Shown: in pieces, positions 48,694 to 58,025 of the stretch | How positions within the stretch are numbered: the first letter of the stretch is position 1 | Layout: every line of letters starts with the position of its first letter | Assembly: GCA_002238855.1 (NCBI GenBank) | Contig: MPND01000002.1 | Location: 1 to 64,000 of the forward strand | Direction: 5' to 3' | Source: SAR202 cluster bacterium bin90 | Lineage (GTDB): Bacteria; Chloroflexota; Dehalococcoidia; Lucifugimonadales; JADFKI01 | DNA: 64,000 bases | Made by a program: the position numbers and the translations under genes | The notes under the pieces: model-generated | Told to the model about the DNA's origin: nothing | Seen by the model: only the letters and a program-made list of their open reading frames with translations | Database searches by the model: none

Positions 48694-48879
48694 ATGCCGA
48701 TAGTACGAGTTGAGATGTGGCCCGGCAGGACACACGAACAGAAGGCAAAGTTGGCACAAGCCATTACTGACGCCGTTCATGACATAGCCGGAGCGCCGCC
48801 GGAGGCGACCATTATCGTCTTCGAGGACGTGTCGAAAGATAACTGGGCGGAGAGCGGCAAGCTTGCATCTGATGCGTAG
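48694..48879 (+). CDS. 4-oxalocrotonate tautomerase family protein
   Basis: MPIVRVEMWPGRTHEQKAKLAQAITDAVHDIAGAPPEATIIVFEDVSKDNWAESG; Pro after initiator Met. Confidence 0.88.
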   Translation: MPIVRVEMWPGRTHEQKAKLAQAITDAVHDIAGAPPEATIIVFEDVSKDNWAESGKLASDA

Positions 48880-48952
48880 CTCTATGTCGCCGAATTTATT
48901 GACAACCTTCGTTATTCCGCGCTAACATCGTTGCAGAATTACAGATACTAAA

Positions 48953-49246
48953 GGCGTTGAACAGGAATAGTAAGTCCTCAAGCGGAGTTCCAGAGAACCG
49001 GGCAAGGTGAGAGCCGGTACTCGCGCAGACGACTGAATGGACCTGGGAGCCGCCACCCGAAAGCCGAACTGGTGAGTAGGCGTGGCCGGAGAGGGCACCG
49101 TTACCAAAGCCCAGGGTATCGAGAGCACAATGACACTCTCCGTACCTGGATAGAGGTCGCCTAATCTTGTGCTCGCGCAGGTTGCGGCGGCAAATTAGGG
49201 TGGCACCACGGATTTTAACCCGTCCCTTTGTGGACGGGTTTTTTTG
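48953..49246 (+). promoter_or_regulatory. T-box leader (Trp specificity) upstream of trpS
   Basis: AGGAATAGTAAGTCC 5' region, specifier-loop-like CTGAA-TGG-ACC (TGG at 49038-49040), T-box AGGGTGGCACCACGG (49197-49211), terminator stem. Confidence 0.9.
49217..49246 (+). terminator. T-box-regulated intrinsic terminator
   Basis: AACCCGTCC-ctttgt-GGACGGGTTTTTTT. Confidence 0.9.
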
Positions 49247-49397
49247 TTGTCCGATTATTACGCAAATTGAACGGCTACTGCCAGGCACTGGAGGCAATTG
49301 CACGATGGGCATCATCGGCGCACTATTCTGGCGAAGTCACTAGCTGAATTCACAGTATCTGACACTTCAGTGAAGATTTAGTGAGGATAACTTAACT

Positions 49398-50447
49398 ATG
49401 ACGACGCAGATTCACAGGAAAATCGCCGACCGGGAGACGGCTGAGACGCGGCGCGTGTTCAGCGGCATCCAGCCCTCGGGCGAAGTGCAGCTGGGCAACT
49501 ATCTCGGTGCGATCAAGGGCTGGGTTGAGAGACAAGAGGAAAAGGTCAACTTCTTCTGCCTCGTTGACCTCCACGCCATCACGGTATATCAGGACCCGGA
49601 GGAACTTCGGAACCAGACCCGCTCGCTCGCGGCAGTTCTCTTCGCCGCAGGCTTGCACCCTGACAAGAGCACCGTCTTTGTGCAGAGTCATGTTGCGGCA
49701 CACGCGGAGTCCTGCTGGGTGCTCAACTGCGTAACCCCGATGGGCTGGCTGGAACGCATGACGCAGTTCAAGGACAAGTCTTCGCGGCAGGAAAGCGTCT
49801 CTGCAGGATTGTTCGATTATCCTGTGCTGATGGCAGGCGACATCCTGTTGTACGACTCCCACGAGGTGCCGGTCGGCGACGACCAGAGGCAGCATGTGGA
49901 GCTGGCGCGGGATATCGCCATCCGCTTCAATCGCATATACGGCGACACCTTCGTCGTGCCAGAGCCGATGATTCCGGAGATTGGCGCGCGCGTGATGGGG
50001 ATGAACGACCCGACCGTCAAGATGTCCAAGAGTTTCGCTCACATTCGAGGACACGCCGTCCGCATGCTGGACGACCCAAAAGAGATCGATCGCACCATCA
50101 AGCGCGCCGTGACCGACTCTGGCAGTGAGATTGCCTTCTCAGACGACCCCGAAAAGGCGGGCGTCAACAACCTGCTTGGCATCTACAAAGTGATTACCGA
50201 TAAGTCGCAGGGCGATGTGCTCGCCGACTTTGCGGATGCGCGCGGCTATGGTGACCTTAAGTCGCGAGTGGCAGAGGTAGTCATCAACGCCCTCGAACCA
50301 ATCCAGCAGCGATACTACGAATTCATGGACGACCCGGCTGAGCTTGACCGCATGCTCGCAAGGGGCGCTGAAAGTGCCGCCGCCGTTGCAACGCCAAAGA
50401 TGGACGAAATCAAGCGGCGAGTGGGATTTACGCTCCCGCAATATTAA
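49398..50447 (+). CDS. trpS: Tryptophanyl-tRNA synthetase
   Basis: RRVFSGIQPSGEVQLGNYLGAIKGWVERQ; GMNDPTVKMSKSF (KMSKS). Confidence 0.96.
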   Translation: MTTQIHRKIADRETAETRRVFSGIQPSGEVQLGNYLGAIKGWVERQEEKVNFFCLVDLHAITVYQDPEELRNQTRSLAAVLFAAGLHPDKSTVFVQSHVAAHAESCWVLNCVTPMGWLERMTQFKDKSSRQESVSAGLFDYPVLMAGDILLYDSHEVPVGDDQRQHVELARDIAIRFNRIYGDTFVVPEPMIPEIGARVMGMNDPTVKMSKSFAHIRGHAVRMLDDPKEIDRTIKRAVTDSGSEIAFSDDPEKAGVNNLLGIYKVITDKSQGDVLADFADARGYGDLKSRVAEVVINALEPIQQRYYEFMDDPAELDRMLARGAESAAAVATPKMDEIKRRVGFTLPQY

Positions 50448-50463
50448 TAAACCAAGTCTATTC

Positions 50464-50502
50464 GGGCTGCTGTCGGGCAAACACCCCAGCAGCCCAATTT
50501 TC
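50464..50502 (+). terminator. Hairpin + T-run between trpS and trpE (terminator/attenuator candidate)
   Basis: GGGCTGCTG (50464-50472) / CAGCAGCCC (50487-50495), then AATTTT. Confidence 0.6.
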
Positions 50503-50540
50503 GTAGGCCTGATCGCGGGCCTAATCGGAGGAAAACAACG

Positions 50541-51995
50541 ATGTACTACCCTGATTTGGAGCAGGTGAAACAGCTTGCCCACAAGGGCAACCTGATTCCA
50601 ATCTGCCGCGAAATCAACGCTGACCTCGATACCCCGGTCAGCGCTTATCTGAAAGTGGCGCGTCCGCCCTATTCCTTCCTGCTGGAGAGCGTGGAAGGTG
50701 GCGAGCACATGGCGCGATACAGTTTCATCGGAACGGAGCCGGACACAGTTATCAAGACTGGCAGAGGCCAGGCCCTTGGCAAGATTGACCCTCTGGAGCC
50801 AATAGAGAAAGAACTCAGTAAATTCAAACTCATAGATGTGCCGAACATGCAGCGCTTCAATGGCGGTGCGGTAGGCTACCTGTCCTACGAATCAGTCAAC
50901 TACTTCGAAGAACTCCCGACGCCGGACAGCGACGTGCTCGATGTGCCGGAGTCCGTGTTCATGCTGACGAAGACTTACATGGTCTTCGACCATATCGGGC
51001 ACAAGATTAGTGTCGTGAGCCATGCCCACCTTAACGGAGACGTCGAGCAGGCATATAGCGACGCTACCGGTCGAATTGACGAGATAATCAGACGACTTCA
51101 GATGCCCCTGTCTGTGCCGATGGCATCACACGGCGCGCCCAATCAGCGGCTTGCTACGGAGTCCAATATGACGCCGGAAGAGTTTTACGACATGGTGGAC
51201 CAGGTCAAGGAGTACATCGTTGCCGGCGACGTAATTCAGACGGTGGTCTCGCAACGACTATCACGACCAACGACCGCTGAACCATTCCAGATTTACCGCT
51301 CCCTGCGCACCATTAATCCCTCGCCTTACATGTACTTCCTGGAACTTGACGGCTTTCAGATAGTTGGCGCCTCACCGGAGATGCTGGTACAGGTGGAGAA
51401 CGGTATGGTGTCCACGAATCCCATTGCGGGCACTCGACCGCGCGGGTCTGACCAGAGCGAAGACGACGTCAATGAGCACGAACTCCGTACCGACGAAAAG
51501 GAACGGGCGGAACATATCATGCTGGTTGACCTGGGGCGCAACGACATCGGGCGTGTCAGCGAGCCGGGCACGGTCTCTGTGAACCAGCTTATGGATGTCG
51601 AGCGATATTCCCACGTGATGCACCTCGTATCACGCGTCAGCGGCAAGCTGCGAAAGGGTTTCACCAACTTCGATGCCCTGCGCGCCTGCTTCCCTGCTGG
51701 CACCGTCTCAGGCGCTCCGAAGATTCGCGCAATGGAGATCATTGCCGAACTGGAGCCGGACAAGCGTGGGCCATATGCAGGTGCGGTCGGCTACTTCGAC
51801 TTCACAGGAAATATGGACACTGCAATCGACATTCGAACGCTGGTAATCAAGGATGGCATCGCGCACGCTCAGGCTGGCGGCGGGATCGTCTATGACAGCA
51901 CGCCGGATTTCGAGTATCGTGAGACGCTGCACAAGGCGTCCGCCCTGATGCGCGCAATCGACGACGCCGAAGAAGTGGGGCTTGCCCACGAGTGA
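50541..51995 (+). CDS. trpE: Anthranilate synthase component I
   Basis: YSFLLESVEGGEHMARYSFIG, DVIQTVVSQRLSR, NPIAGTRPRGSDQSEDDVNE, GAVGYFDFTGNMDTAIDIRTL. Confidence 0.95.
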   Translation: MYYPDLEQVKQLAHKGNLIPICREINADLDTPVSAYLKVARPPYSFLLESVEGGEHMARYSFIGTEPDTVIKTGRGQALGKIDPLEPIEKELSKFKLIDVPNMQRFNGGAVGYLSYESVNYFEELPTPDSDVLDVPESVFMLTKTYMVFDHIGHKISVVSHAHLNGDVEQAYSDATGRIDEIIRRLQMPLSVPMASHGAPNQRLATESNMTPEEFYDMVDQVKEYIVAGDVIQTVVSQRLSRPTTAEPFQIYRSLRTINPSPYMYFLELDGFQIVGASPEMLVQVENGMVSTNPIAGTRPRGSDQSEDDVNEHELRTDEKERAEHIMLVDLGRNDIGRVSEPGTVSVNQLMDVERYSHVMHLVSRVSGKLRKGFTNFDALRACFPAGTVSGAPKIRAMEIIAELEPDKRGPYAGAVGYFDFTGNMDTAIDIRTLVIKDGIAHAQAGGGIVYDSTPDFEYRETLHKASALMRAIDDAEEVGLAHE

Positions 51996-52027
51996 GCCTT
52001 CGTCATTTGAGATGTAAGGAACGCAAG

Positions 52028-52591
52028 ATGATTTTGCTGATAGACAATTACGATAGCTTTACATATAACCTTTACCAGTATCTGTGCGAACTTGGCGCGG
52101 ATGTCGAGGTTAGGCGAAACGACAAAACGAGCATTGAAGAAATAGAAGAGCTGGCACCTGAGAAGATTGTCATTTCACCGGGCCCCTGCACGCCTAAGGA
52201 GGCGGGAATCTCTAACGAGGTGATTACGCGCTTTGGCGGGCAGACCCCCACGCTTGGCGTGTGTCTCGGGCACCAGTGCATAGGTGACGCATACGGCGGC
52301 ACTGTTGGAGGCGCCGGCGAGATTATGCACGGCAAGATGTCGGTCATTCATCACGATGGCGAGGGCGTTTTCAAGGGCCTGCCGAATCCATTCGATGCGA
52401 TAAGATACCACTCGCTGGCAATATACAAGGAAGACATGCCTGAAGACCTCGAAGTCACGGCGTGGACGGACAACGGCATCGTGATGGGTGTGCGGCACAA
52501 ATCCCATCCGGTAGAAGGCATACAGTTCCACCCGGAATCAATTATGACCAAGGTGGGACACGACCTGCTGCGCAATTTCCTTGAGATGTAA
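52028..52591 (+). CDS. trpG: Anthranilate synthase component II (glutamine amidotransferase)
   Basis: MILLIDNYDSFTYNLYQYLCELGADVEVRRND, TLGVCLGHQCIGDAYGG, GIQFHPESI. ATG at 52028 used. Confidence 0.94.
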   Translation: MILLIDNYDSFTYNLYQYLCELGADVEVRRNDKTSIEEIEELAPEKIVISPGPCTPKEAGISNEVITRFGGQTPTLGVCLGHQCIGDAYGGTVGGAGEIMHGKMSVIHHDGEGVFKGLPNPFDAIRYHSLAIYKEDMPEDLEVTAWTDNGIVMGVRHKSHPVEGIQFHPESIMTKVGHDLLRNFLEM

Positions 52592-52617
52592 GGTCCGAAA
52601 TCCAAAGGAAGACTAAG

Positions 52618-53631
52618 ATGATACGGGAAGCAATAGAGGCTGTGGTCAATGGCGAGTCACTCTCAATGGATACCGCGGCCCAGGCGATGAACGAGATAAT
52701 GAGCGGCGATGCAACGCCCGCGCAGTTCGGCGCATTCGTCACTGCGCTTCGCCTGAAGGGCGAGACGGTGGACGAAATCGCTGGCATGGCACAGGTGATG
52801 CGCGAGCACTCGCTGCATGTCGAAGTGGACGGCGCACTGGTTGACACCTGTGGCACCGGCGGCGACGGCTCCGGCACATTCAACATATCCACGACTGCGG
52901 CATTCGTCGCGGCAGGGGCCGGAGCGAAGGTCGCCAAACACGGCAATCGCGCTATGTCCAGTTCTTCGGGCAGCGCCGACGTGCTTGAAGCTCTGGGCGC
53001 AAAGATAGACCTTAAGCCTGAGTCGGTGGCGCGTTGCATCAATGAAACGGGCTTTGGCTTCATGTTCGCGCAGGGCTTTCACCCATCTATGCGCTTCGCA
53101 GCTGGGCCGCGCCGCGAAATAGGCATACGCACAGTCTTCAACATACTCGGGCCGCTCACCAATCCGGCAGGCGCGGGAGCGCAGGTCATAGGCGTGGCGG
53201 ATGCATCAATGGCGTCGAAAATGGCAAGTGCGCTCAGCAGGCTGGGCAGTGCCCGCGCACTCGTTGTGCATGGAAACGACGGCTTAGACGAAATCACCAT
53301 CGCTGATTCAACCAGCGTATGGGAACTCAGGGACGGCTCAGTGAGCGAATACGACATTTCGCCAGCGGAACTAGGAGTGAACAGATCGCCACTCAGCGAA
53401 GTGCAGGCGTCCAACTCAGAGGCAAGCGCTGGGTTGCTCCGTGAGGTGCTAGATGGCAAGGCTGGCCCCGCGCGTGATGTCGTGCTGCTTAACGCGGCTG
53501 CCGCACTGCTAGCCGGCGACATTGTCGGAACGCTGTCGGATGGTGTTCAGGCGGCTGCGAACTCTATCGACAGCGGAAGCGCAAGAGAGCGAATGGAGTC
53601 ATACGTCGCGTTGAGCCAGAGTCTGGAGTAG
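52618..53631 (+). CDS. trpD: Anthranilate phosphoribosyltransferase
   Basis: VDTCGTGGDGSGTFNISTTAAFVAAGAGAKVAKHGNRAMSSSSGSADVLEALG. Confidence 0.96.
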   Translation: MIREAIEAVVNGESLSMDTAAQAMNEIMSGDATPAQFGAFVTALRLKGETVDEIAGMAQVMREHSLHVEVDGALVDTCGTGGDGSGTFNISTTAAFVAAGAGAKVAKHGNRAMSSSSGSADVLEALGAKIDLKPESVARCINETGFGFMFAQGFHPSMRFAAGPRREIGIRTVFNILGPLTNPAGAGAQVIGVADASMASKMASALSRLGSARALVVHGNDGLDEITIADSTSVWELRDGSVSEYDISPAELGVNRSPLSEVQASNSEASAGLLREVLDGKAGPARDVVLLNAAAALLAGDIVGTLSDGVQAAANSIDSGSARERMESYVALSQSLE

Positions 53632-53639
53632 AGGACAGC

Positions 53640-54422
53640 ATGGCAGACATACTTCAGAAGATTGTTAAAGTGAAACGGCGCGAAGTCGAGCGCCTTAAGG
53701 TCCAAGCGCCAATTTCCGAACTCGAAAGGCGCATCAAGGATCAGCAGCCGGCATTGAACCTAGCGGGTGCGCTGTTCGGTGATTCGGTCCGAATTATCGC
53801 TGAAGTTAAGAAAGCGTCTCCATCCAAGGGGCTGCTTCGGGAAGACTTTGAACCCAAGTCGCTGGCGAAGACCTATGCTGACAACGGCGCGGCGGCAATA
53901 TCCGTGCTCACCAACGCCGACCACTTCCAGGGCAGCATCGACCACCTCAGCGCAGTGCATTCAGTCGCCAATCCTCGCAAGATTCCCGTGTTGCGCAAAG
54001 AGTTCATCTTCGACGAATACCAGGTCTATGAGGCGCGCGCTTATGGCGCAGACGCCATCCTGCTCATTGTCGCAATGCTGTCGCCGGACGAATTGAAGTC
54101 TCTGATGGCATTGAGCCAGAAGTTCTGGATGCAATGTCTGATCGAAGTCCACGACGAAGAGGAACTGAAGGCTGCGCTCGGCGCGGGCGCGGAGATTATC
54201 GGCATCAACAACCGCGACCTTCGCACGTTTATCACCGACCTCGAAGTTACCGAACGACTGGCATCCAAAATCCCATTTGGTAAAGTAGTAGTAAGCGAGA
54301 GCGGAATCAGCAATCGCGAGCACATAAAACGCATCAGGTCGGCGGGCGCGCACGCAGCGCTGATAGGTGAAGCGCTCGTAACCGCTCCCGACGTAGGAGC
54401 GAAGCTAGGAGAACTGGTGTGA
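53640..54422 (+). CDS. trpC: Indole-3-glycerol phosphate synthase
   Basis: IIAEVKKASPSKGLLREDFEP, ISVLTNADHFQGSIDHL, PVLRKEFIFDEYQVYEARAYGADAILLI, GINNRDLRTF, VVSESGI. Confidence 0.96.
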   Translation: MADILQKIVKVKRREVERLKVQAPISELERRIKDQQPALNLAGALFGDSVRIIAEVKKASPSKGLLREDFEPKSLAKTYADNGAAAISVLTNADHFQGSIDHLSAVHSVANPRKIPVLRKEFIFDEYQVYEARAYGADAILLIVAMLSPDELKSLMALSQKFWMQCLIEVHDEEELKAALGAGAEIIGINNRDLRTFITDLEVTERLASKIPFGKVVVSESGISNREHIKRIRSAGAHAALIGEALVTAPDVGAKLGELV

Positions 54423-55105
54423 CTGAGTTCAAGATTTGTGGCATGAGGTCGCTTGAACACGCGCTTGTAGCAGCCGATGCGGGCGCATCCATGCTGGGGT
54501 TCGTCTTTGTGCCTGGGGTACGCCGCCAAGTTCCCATCGAACAGGCGCAGCACATCATAAGCAGTTTGCGAGAAATACGCGGAGCTGAGTGCCCCCGAAT
54601 CGTAGGTCTATTTGCGAACCAGCCGCTTGAAGAAGTCAATAACATCGTAAATCGGTGTGAGTTGGACTTTGCGCAACTCTGCGGCGACGAGCCTCCAAGC
54701 TTCTGGGACAATGTGGACTCCTGGGTCATTCGCCAGGTCAAGGTTGACGACAGCATTCCTCGCAAGGAAGCAGTCTCAGACGCACTTCGACAGATCGACG
54801 AGGTTGTAAGCCGCCTCCACCTTACATTGCTGGACAAGCGCGTGAAGGGCGCGCTCGGCGGCACAGGGCATACTTTCGACTGGAATATCGCATCGGAGAT
54901 TGCCAGGCGACACCCGGTCTTTCTCGCTGGTGGGCTCGCTCCTGAGAATGTGCGACAGGCAATTGACACAGTGCGACCCTGGGGTGTTGACGTGTCGAGC
55001 GGCGTGGAGACCGACGGCATAAAGGACACAGCGAAGATCGCGGAGTTCGCGAGAGTAATACGCGCCGCAGCCTCTCAAAATACGCCGGTAAACGTAAATG
55101 GCTAA
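54419..55105 (+). CDS. trpF: Phosphoribosylanthranilate isomerase
   Basis: FKICGMRSLEHALVAADAGASMLGFVFVPGVRRQV; GGTGHTFDWNIA; LAGGLAPENV; start overlaps the trpC stop. Confidence 0.94.
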   Translation: MTEFKICGMRSLEHALVAADAGASMLGFVFVPGVRRQVPIEQAQHIISSLREIRGAECPRIVGLFANQPLEEVNNIVNRCELDFAQLCGDEPPSFWDNVDSWVIRQVKVDDSIPRKEAVSDALRQIDEVVSRLHLTLLDKRVKGALGGTGHTFDWNIASEIARRHPVFLAGGLAPENVRQAIDTVRPWGVDVSSGVETDGIKDTAKIAEFARVIRAAASQNTPVNVNG

Positions 55106-55583
55106 GCCCATCAAGCTCAGGCAGCACACAGTTCGCATTCGGGCGCCACGCGAGCTTGTGTTCCAGATGATGTCCCATTTCGGAAGGGGCAGGTTGCCCG
55201 GCGACAATAACGAGTCATCGAAAGTACTTGAGCGCGACGGCAATCGCCTCGTCGTCGAATTCAAAACCAAGGCGCTCTTCGCAACCTACACTACGGTGGA
55301 AGTCGTAAATCTGTACCCGTCAGAGCGCATCACCTTCGAGCATCTCTCCGGGCCATTACACCACGCGAGTGAGGCATTCACATTCGAGGACATAGACTGC
55401 AAAGAGACCGACTTGAGCCATAGCGGCGAGATTATCTGGAGCACCTTCCCATTCTTCGGATGGTTCGGAGGGATAATCTACACACGACCTGTGTTTGAGC
55501 GAACTATCGTCAAGCATATGGCGCAGGTGAAGCAAGCAGCGGAAGCGCGGGCGGCACGCAGCCGCGTGTTTCCCAGAGATTGA
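55098..55583 (+). CDS. SRPBCC-family protein
   Basis: HTVRIRAPRELVFQMMSHFGRG...VVEVVNLYPSERITFEHLSGPLHHASEAFTFED. Confidence 0.75.
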   Translation: MAKPIKLRQHTVRIRAPRELVFQMMSHFGRGRLPGDNNESSKVLERDGNRLVVEFKTKALFATYTTVEVVNLYPSERITFEHLSGPLHHASEAFTFEDIDCKETDLSHSGEIIWSTFPFFGWFGGIIYTRPVFERTIVKHMAQVKQAAEARAARSRVFPRD

Positions 55584-55609
55584 TCCTACGCTTTTCGCCT
55601 GAATAAGCT

Positions 55610-56674
55610 CTACCCGGTTCTGACCGCCTTTGTCACCGAAGTTGACGATATCTTCGGTCCCCAGCTCGGTATGACTGCGCACATCGTACGCTCCTCACCA
55701 CCCGCGAATACGAGCAAAATGTCGTCTGGCGTCGCTATGAGGGGCAGCCAATGGTCCTCGTCTTCAGGATTCACTTCGCCGCCTACCTCCCCTGCCCGCT
55801 TAATGTCAGCGAGCGTGCGCCTTACCTTCGGCAGCAGAGCTTCCTTTATGTCCTGCTTGCTCCATCCGTCCCATACATAGCTCTCGCCGGATATGACAAC
55901 AGCGAGCTCTCCCTGCCGCACCACGGCGGACTTGTCATCCGTAGAACCAACAGTTGACAAAGATGTGCCGAGCGCCGAGGCCACATCTGCCACCGTGTTT
56001 AACATCGTCTCGGGACCACCACTCGCCCTGACCTGCCTTGGAGATTCACATGCGAACACCGTAACCGCACTCCCTGACCGCTCGAAGCCCCTCTCCACAT
56101 GCAGAGGATTCCAGTTTGTCTCGTTCTCGGCTTCTGCGATGCAGTAGCTGTACTTGCCGGGATGACCAAGTATGCTGCGGTCGAACAGTCCCGGAATCGC
56201 GGCGCAGGCGTTTATGAGGATCAGACGCACCGCTCTACCGATCGTTGCATTGGCGCGATTGCCGGGACCAAACAGGTTGTTGCGCGCGTTGATATCAAGC
56301 TCCCTTGTAATAGGCCCATTGACGATCACCATGATGCCCGAACCGCCAAGGCTGGAAGATGGCCCCACAAGATTGAACTTTGGATCCAGCATCGCCTCTG
56401 CCGCAGCCAACACAACGGGCATATACTCCGGCAGGCAGCCGGCCATGACAGCATTCGCCGCCACCTTCTCCACGCTTATCTCCCGGCGGCGTTCAGGAAG
56501 TTCGCCAACAATTTCACCGGCCGGCCGGCCTCCATGCTCAATGAACTCAGATACCCGTCGTTCAGTGGGCGGCACCACTGGCAATCCGTCAGTCCAGCCC
56601 AGACGATACATCTGCTCCATAGCCTCTATCGGATCGTCCCACTCGATCCCAATTCCATCGGTCTCAGTGCTCAT
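55610..56674 (-). CDS. Conserved protein of the TDGLPVVPPT...EKVAANAVMAGC type
   Basis: LGWTDGLPVVPPTERRVSEFI, VEKVAANAVMAGCLPEYMPVVLAAAEAML, FGPGNRANATIGRAVRLILIN, GHPGKYSYCIAEAENETNW. ATG at 56674 used. Confidence 0.7.
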   Translation of the reverse strand: MSTETDGIGIEWDDPIEAMEQMYRLGWTDGLPVVPPTERRVSEFIEHGGRPAGEIVGELPERRREISVEKVAANAVMAGCLPEYMPVVLAAAEAMLDPKFNLVGPSSSLGGSGIMVIVNGPITRELDINARNNLFGPGNRANATIGRAVRLILINACAAIPGLFDRSILGHPGKYSYCIAEAENETNWNPLHVERGFERSGSAVTVFACESPRQVRASGGPETMLNTVADVASALGTSLSTVGSTDDKSAVVRQGELAVVISGESYVWDGWSKQDIKEALLPKVRRTLADIKRAGEVGGEVNPEDEDHWLPLIATPDDILLVFAGGEERTMCAVIPSWGPKISSTSVTKAVRTG

Positions 56675-56845
56675 CTGTGCCTCCAGGTCAGCCGGATTAG
56701 CGGCCGCTAATATGTGGTCTGATTCGGTTTGCAAGTATATCAGTTTGCCAATGAGATGGCGGCAGACCACGGAAGCCTTGACACGCGCCTTTGGCTAACA
56801 TAGTCTTTACCGCGTCAAAATGGATAATGAGACAGGAGGGCTACT

Positions 56846-57241
56846 GTGGCTTATCACTTTGAACACATTCACCTGAAGGCGCCCGACCCGGAAGAGACGG
56901 CCAACTGGTATGTGAAGGCATTCAATTTCGAGATTTTCAACGATAGAGGCGTGAGGCCAAGTGGCGACCGCTTTATCGAGTGCAAGAGCGAAGACGGAAC
57001 GATATTCCGAATATCGGGCGCCAGGACTGATGAGAAGATGGGCCAAGGCGATGCCGATGTCCACTATGGTCTGGAGCACTTCGGCATTACCGTTGACGAT
57101 ATGGACGCTGAAATCGAGCGGCTCGAGGCATTGGGCGCGGTGCTTGACGAGGGCCCGATCTCCAATCCCGGCGGACCGACGATTGCATTCATCAAGGTGC
57201 CGGACGATGTCCGAATAGAGTTGCTTCAGCTGCCCGATTAG
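56846..57241 (+). CDS. VOC-family protein
   Basis: YHFEHIHLKAPDPEETANWYVKAFNFEIF...HYGLEHFGITVDDMDAEIERLEALGA. Confidence 0.85.
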   Translation: MAYHFEHIHLKAPDPEETANWYVKAFNFEIFNDRGVRPSGDRFIECKSEDGTIFRISGARTDEKMGQGDADVHYGLEHFGITVDDMDAEIERLEALGAVLDEGPISNPGGPTIAFIKVPDDVRIELLQLPD

Positions 57242-57274
57242 AGACGCGGCGAATCAAAGACGGAGTGAGTCAAA

Positions 57275-57658
57275 ATGGCTAGAGAAGTTTTCTTTCCGAA
57301 TTCCGACAACAAGCCTGTGGGCTTCTCGCCGGCGACACGAGTTGGCAACCTGGTGTTTGTGTCAGGGCAAGTCGCGGCCGACGAGAATGGTGACCTTGTT
57401 GGCATCGGAGACGCCGGGGCGCAGTCCGAGCAGTGCTTCAGAAATATAGAGGCAGCGCTCACGGCGGCAGGCGCATCCTGGGACGACGTGACCAAGATCA
57501 CCTGCTTCATGGTGAACGCCGACGATTATGCCGCATACGCCGAAGTCAGAAATGGCATATTCCCCGAGAACGGCCCTGCGAGCAGCACGGTTTTCGTGAC
57601 CGCGCTTGTCCGCCCTGAGATGCTCGTGGAAGTCGAGGCATTCGCAGTTGTTGAGTGA
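57275..57658 (+). CDS. RidA-family protein
   Basis: NKPVGFSPATRVGNLVFVSGQVAADENGDLVG...VTALVRPEMLVEVEAFAVV. Confidence 0.92.
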   Translation: MAREVFFPNSDNKPVGFSPATRVGNLVFVSGQVAADENGDLVGIGDAGAQSEQCFRNIEAALTAAGASWDDVTKITCFMVNADDYAAYAEVRNGIFPENGPASSTVFVTALVRPEMLVEVEAFAVVE

Positions 57659-57672
57659 TTGGCAGGATTCTT

Positions 57673-58023
57673 ATGGCAGATGACTGTATTTTCTGCAAAA
57701 TCAGAGACGGCGAAATCCCCAGCGAGAAGTTGCACAGCGACGATGACTGCTTCGTAATACGCGACATCAACCCGATTGCGCCCACGCATCTGCTGGTCAT
57801 CCCTAACCAGCACTTCGCCGAGCTCTCGGAACTCGGGCCGGAGCCGAACCCCGCCTTTGCCGGCATGTTCAGCGCTGCGCGGGCCATGGCCGAACAGGAA
57901 GGTGTCGCAGAATCGGGTTATCGCCTCATCATCAACCAGGGCAGCGACGGCGGCCAGGAGGTGATGCACCTGCACATGCACCTCATTGGCGGCAGGCCGT
58001 TGCGCGGACTTGGTCTGCGATAG
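57673..58023 (+). CDS. HIT-family protein
   Basis: MADDCIFCKIRDGEIPSEKLHSDDDCFVIRDINPIAPTHLLVIPNQHF...HLHMHLIGGR (HIT motif). Confidence 0.95.
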   Translation: MADDCIFCKIRDGEIPSEKLHSDDDCFVIRDINPIAPTHLLVIPNQHFAELSELGPEPNPAFAGMFSAARAMAEQEGVAESGYRLIINQGSDGGQEVMHLHMHLIGGRPLRGLGLR

Positions 58024-58025
58024 AT

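Noticed and set aside
50448-50540. Trp leader peptide for classical attenuation of trpE
   Set aside because: No short ORF with consecutive TGG codons is present between trpS and trpE.
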